Origin: Prinia subflava
Lineage: Eukaryota; Chordata; Aves; Passeriformes; Cisticolidae
NCBI RefSeq assembly: GCF_021018805.1
Contig: NC_086266.1
Location: forward strand, 248,001-312,000
Length of the DNA: 64,000 nucleotides
Reading direction: 5' to 3'
Shown one piece after another: positions 59,774-64,000 of this stretch. The position numbers and the translations under genes are program-made. The number at the start of each line of letters is the position of its first letter. Within the stretch, counting starts at the first letter, position 1. The notes beneath the pieces were generated by a model. The model saw nothing but the letters and a program-made list of their open reading frames with translations, was not told the origin of the DNA and made no database searches.

Positions 59774-60284
59774 TAACCTTCATTTTAATGTTCTTTATAA
59801 AAAATTATGCTTGAAGTTAATAGACTGCAAAATAAAGATCATCTGTTTGAATACTACCTTTAGAATTCTAGATATTTCTTTGTATTGCCACTTTTATAGT
59901 CTACTTTTCTAATTGTTTCATTGCAGAAAAGTGTCACTATTTTACTGCTGTTCTCCAAATCAGAGTCTGCAAAATGTTGAGAAGTAGCATTGGGCAAACT
60001 TCAAATTCTTGTTTACAGCAGAATTTCCAGTTTGCTGTTCATATGCTGCTTCTTCATTTGCCAGATCTCCTTTTTGTGTATCAGTCTCTGAAGTGCTGGG
60101 GGTGTCCCTCTCAGTAAAGGTTTGATGCTGAGCTTTGCTGGGTCACTGATCTTGGTTTGTGTTTGACCAGACCCATTTAACCCCATGGTTGCTTTGCAGC
60201 GTAGGAGGCAATGCAGGTGTGAAATCACTCACATGTTTTTTATCTTTAAGCCCTGGATTTGCCTTCAAAAATCAACTGTCAGAC

Positions 60285-60304
60285 AAAAAAAAAAAAAAAA
60301 AAAA
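60285..60304 (+). repeat. Poly-A homopolymer (20)
   Basis: Twenty consecutive A lie in intron 10. The upstream 250 bp is unique by eye and does not resemble a spliced mRNA or known SINE, so a retroposon tail is possible but unproven. Confidence 0.9.
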
Positions 60305-61404
60305 GGCTAATTCACTGCATTCCTCCTTATATTTCTATATTGGGTGTACATCACTTTGTTTAGTAAGAACAAAAACAGTCCGGAACTGCCATTTTAGAAA
60401 CTTCTTTGAAAATGAGAATTTTGGAATACAGATAAACCAGATGGAAAGGGGAGAACATTGGCTTTGCAGAAAAGACTTCTCAGGCTGATACTTCATCTTT
60501 TTTTTCCTCAAATGCAAATGAGATGATTTGTGATTCCGCCCAAATCTTTTTTACAGTTTATTTTTAAGAAGCTTTCCTTTATTAAAAATAGCTGAGCAGA
60601 AGCCCATATTTCAATTGCCTCCTTTTGTTCTGTGGCTGAGTGTAATTTCTAAAAGTCACCTCAAAATTTCCTTGGGATAATGCATCATCATTCTTGCAAA
60701 ATGTTTGGTGAGATAATACTTTTCAAATGAATCAGTCTTTTTTAAGTAATTGCTAGGTTTTCACAAGTTTTCTTACTCTGGAGCAGTCAATCCTGATGCC
60801 TTATTGTGTAATTGGTAGCGTGTTCAACTTGAAGATGTTTTATAGAAATAACAATGTTTTTGTTGTACTGTATTATGGCAGGGGGGAAATCTACTGATTA
60901 CAGAAAGTAATCAGGGTTCTGGACCCTTGGATTGCTTCTTTGCTTCCCTGTTGCTTTGAGGTTTGACATTATGCAAATCTTCTGAACTCCCCATGCCTCA
61001 GTTGTGCAGTTTGGGAAACTGATGTTCTCTCTCTTAGAGAACACAAGTCCATTGAGAACCTCTGAAGCAAAGGTTTAGTTTAGTTCCCAGCAAATTACAT
61101 TGCACTGGAAACCTCTACCCTCAGTTGCTCTGTGTGTGGTTCAGGAAATATCAAGAGTATCAGCTGTAATCGGGTCCTTTTGATGGACCTGCAAGTGGCA
61201 AGCAATGAAACTTGCTCATTCACTTAAAAAATAACCATACCATGTTGGAAAAGTATGGCAAAAGAGACCCTGAAATTGCTGGCAACAGAGCACAGGGACT
61301 GCCTGCACCAGGGGAGGAGAGGTGTGATGTGGGCTGCAGCTTTTGTGTCTTGGGGTCTGCCCGTGCTGCTGCTGTGCCTTACAAGATCCACCTGCACAAA
61401 GGGC

Positions 61405-61822
61405 TCAAACAGGCTCTGAGGGCTGCAGCTCCTGAGCTGTGGGGAAGGGCTCAGGGAGCTGAGACTCAGCCTGGTGAAGTTCCAGAGAGACCGGAGAGCA
61501 CCTTCCAACACCTAAAGGGGCTGCAAGACAGATGGAGAGGGGTGTGTTGGAGGGTCGTGTAATGATAAGACAAGGGCTTTAAACTGAAAGAAGGTAGATT
61601 CAGATTAGATATTAGGAAGAAATTCTTCATTGTGAGGGTGCCGAGGACCTGGCCCAGGTTGCCCAGAGTAGCAGTGGATGCCTCATCCCTGGAAACATTG
61701 AAGGTCAGGCTGGACAGAGCTCTAAACACCCTGATGTAGTGGAAGATGTCTCTGCTTACTGCAGGGAGGTTGAAGTAGATGATCTTTAAAGGTCCTTTCC
61801 AACCCAGACCAGTGTGTGATAA
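61405..61822 (+). mobile_element. CR1-type LINE, 3' end
   Basis: This is the classical CR1 3' segment in the sense orientation. Recognisable words in order are GGGAGCTGAGACTCAGCCTG, AGAGCACCTTCCAACACCTA, AAGGGGCTGCAAGA, GATTAGATATTAGGAAGAAA, TTCTTCATTGTGAGGGTG, GTTGCCCAGAG, CATCCCTGGAAACATTGAAG, GTCAGGCTGGACAGAGCTC, GTAGTGGAAGATGTCTCTGC and GATGATCTTTAAAGGTCC, ending TTTCCAACCCAGACC. The terminal short repeat (ATTCTATG-like) has decayed to GTGTGAT. It is 5'-truncated, as is usual for CR1, and non-functional. An open frame at 61212-61562 that overlaps it is chance. Confidence 0.9.
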
Positions 61823-63566
61823 GCAGGTTGGCTGCAGCTGCCTTTTCCACAGCCTCTTGGGACCAGCCTAACTCAGAGCTCTGCCTCCTTAGCATCAAAC
61901 TTAACCCTAACCAGGCTGGTGACCTTTCCACACCAGCAAAACCAGCCCTGCAGGCACCACAGACCGCTCCTTAAACCAACCCCAAAACCACCCCACCATT
62001 CTCATTTTCTCCTGCAAAAAGGTCAGTTCCTTTGTATTCTGAGCACAGTTTTCATCTGTGTTTTCTCATTAATGAAAAATTGAGGAATGTTTCCCTCCCC
62101 GACCCCCAGCAGTTCCTGTACTCATGCTGTGAGCTCTGTTACTGAAGCCTCTCCACTGCAGTGCTCAATTATTCAAAGGTCAGATGTGTCCCGTGAGGTT
62201 TGAGTGCAGACCCAGGTTAATGCTTCCAGCCCCACGCTGCTGAGCCAGCTCCCCAAACTGCCCGGCTGAACTGAGCTTGCAGGCTGCATGGAAATCCTCC
62301 TGGCTTTCTGTAAGAGGGAAAACAGCCCCTGAGCTCTGCGTGCAAACCTCACCAGCCCTCTAGACCTTTTCCCAGCTCTGTTTGCAAACATTGTGAAATG
62401 CCCTTGGCCTCTTTCTCCATCCGTACCACACTCACAGGGATGTGCACTAAGCCCTTTGAAGATGAGAAATACTTTAGAATTGCTCAGTATTTGGAGCAAG
62501 CGCCTCATTTACGTGCTGACTTTCCTTTATCTCTCACGGGCTTAAAACTCTATTAGGGAACTAAAACTGTGTTACCGTAATGCCCCTGTGAATCTTGTCA
62601 GCAGAACGACTCAAATTTGGCTCCTCTGGATTCCATTTTGGGGAGACAAGAGGCAGATTAGATTTTAAGTATCTTTGTTAGCATCTATGGAAGATGGACT
62701 TGCTGGGATAAAAGGGGCCTGATTGGTTTTGGTACCAGTTATCCAGCAGCTGAGATGAGCTGTGGCAGAAACACAATCCTTTAGATTGCGTTTGTCTCGA
62801 GTGATAACCAGTGACTAGTCATTTGTAAATGCAGCATATTCCCGAGCCAGCAGCTCCTTGCACCACCTGGCACTGCTGGGGCATCTCAGGCAGCTGTTTG
62901 AGTACTGAGCCCCTTTTGCATAGCCCCGTGCACGCAACTCTTTTCTAAAATTGCTTTTAGGACAGTCATAGGAAATGAATGGCTTGTCATTTTAATGTTA
63001 AAACCCTCATTAGTGGTATTTAATGTTGGGGTTGTGCCAGTTCATTGTTGCTACTGCTTCCTGTGGAGTGCAGCAGAGTCAGGGAGAAAAGGCAGCCCTG
63101 CAGGCAGGGACTGCATTGGCGGGGAGGAGCCCCAGTCTGTGCTGAGCTGCACCCGGAGCAGCAGGGGATGTGTCACCGAGCTGCAGGTCTGCAGGGTGGC
63201 ATTGCCCCACTGCAGGGGGTCAGCATTAGCTGGGCCCACTGGACAGTCCCAAGAGTTGCACAGTGCCATTTACACACTAAAACTCTTCCCGTTAGAAATT
63301 CTCCCTCCCCTGTCTTGGTCACATCAGGTCTGGTTGGAGGGCAGAGAAGTCTGCTGTAGTGTGGGTCCCTGAGGTCAGGGACAGTCTCAGCTGTCCCCCG
63401 GGCCTTTCCCTGTGCCTTTGCCAGGGCTGTGCCAGTGCACCTGGTGGCAAAGGGACAGCAGCCCCCGAGGCAGGGAGCTCTGCCTGAGCACACATCCCAA
63501 AGTCCTGTGCTCCAGGCAGGAGAACCCTGCAGTCTTGCTGGAGAGGAAATAACCGAGCGTTTTTAA

Positions 63567-63632
63567 ATGTTAGTGATAGTAGTAATGGTAGTAGCAATGA
63601 TAATTGTAATACTAATTAATAATAATGAAATT
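63567..63632 (+). repeat. Imperfect (TAN)n triplet-rich stretch
   Basis: TAGTAGTAATGGTAGTAGCAATGATAAT-like imperfect triplets continue into AATAATAATG. It is a low-complexity AT-rich simple repeat in intron 10. Confidence 0.65.
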
Positions 63633-64000
63633 TGGCTTTAAAAGAAATGTATTTGGTTTTTCATAAATCAAGAAGTGTCAGTTCAGGCTGAAAAAAACCC
63701 CTTAATTTTGCTGTTTTATGGCATCAAAATAAAACTCCTCATCCTACCAGATACCCATTCAAGCACAGTTATTTTTTTAAACTAAGAGAAATTTCCAAAG
63801 CATAGTGGAAACTTTCAACAGAATAAAAATAGAAAATAGGTAAAGCTTTTTTCCTGGACATTTCAGAAGGGAAATAGCTAAATCATTCTCAGTGCAGGAG
63901 ACTGAATCACTATTTAAATCTAAGCAGCAGAGCAATCCAGCAAGGCCAGTGCTGTCCTGCAGTGACCCAGGGGCTGAGGAGCAGCAGCAGCTCCCTCGGC

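Noticed and set aside
60980..61025. A CCTCAGTT...GGGAAACTGATG stretch reminiscent of MIR/L2 cores.
   Set aside because: It is too short and imperfect to call by eye.
61212..61562. A 116-codon frame in intron 10.
   Set aside because: It runs into the CR1 3' end in an arbitrary frame. CR1 sequence at this point is past the functional part of ORF2.

Overview
The window is a stretch of vertebrate genomic DNA, most likely from a bird. It lies inside one large gene on the + strand: GRIA3, the AMPA-type ionotropic glutamate receptor subunit GluA3. Eight coding exons were found. They correspond to GRIA exons 3-10 and have the sizes characteristic of the family: 240, 188, 54, 162, 168, 105, 108 and 207 nt. 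Every exon is open and joins in frame: intron phase is 1 before exon 3 and between exons 3 and 4, and 0 from exon 4 onward. Together they encode about 410 codons, roughly residues 90-500 of the precursor, covering most of the extracellular amino-terminal domain and the first half (S1) of the ligand-binding domain. The signal-peptide exon, exon 2, the pore/TM exons, the Q/R and R/G editing sites and the flip/flop exons were not found and should lie outside the window.

The bird assignment rests on CR1-type LINE sequence, introns much shorter than I recall for mammalian GRIA3, and a protein nearly identical to mammalian GluA3 with scattered substitutions. A turtle or crocodilian cannot be excluded by eye.

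Layout: 1-13744 is the 3' part of intron 2; exon 3 is at 13745-13984; intron 3 (18.9 kb) is 13985-32922; exon 4 is at 32923-33110; intron 4 (16.4 kb) is 33111-49464. Exons 5-10 are then packed into 10.3 kb (49465-59761), and the start of intron 10 runs to 64000. About 98% of the window is intron. It holds two degraded CR1 LINE fragments (about 45895-46440 and 61405-61822), one possible solo-LTR remnant (about 12284-12625), two large minisatellites (39871-40343 and 56437-57762), a dispersed 59-bp duplication, a 35-bp tandem duplication, short simple repeats and several isolated CpG clusters.

I see no second protein-coding gene, RNA gene or new multi-gene system. The best leads are the self-complementary minisatellite in intron 8 between two small exons, a TATA/CpG/ATG/splice-donor arrangement in intron 3 whose phase matches exon 4, the two near-identical 59-bp copies in intron 2, and a near-exon inverted repeat in intron 9.
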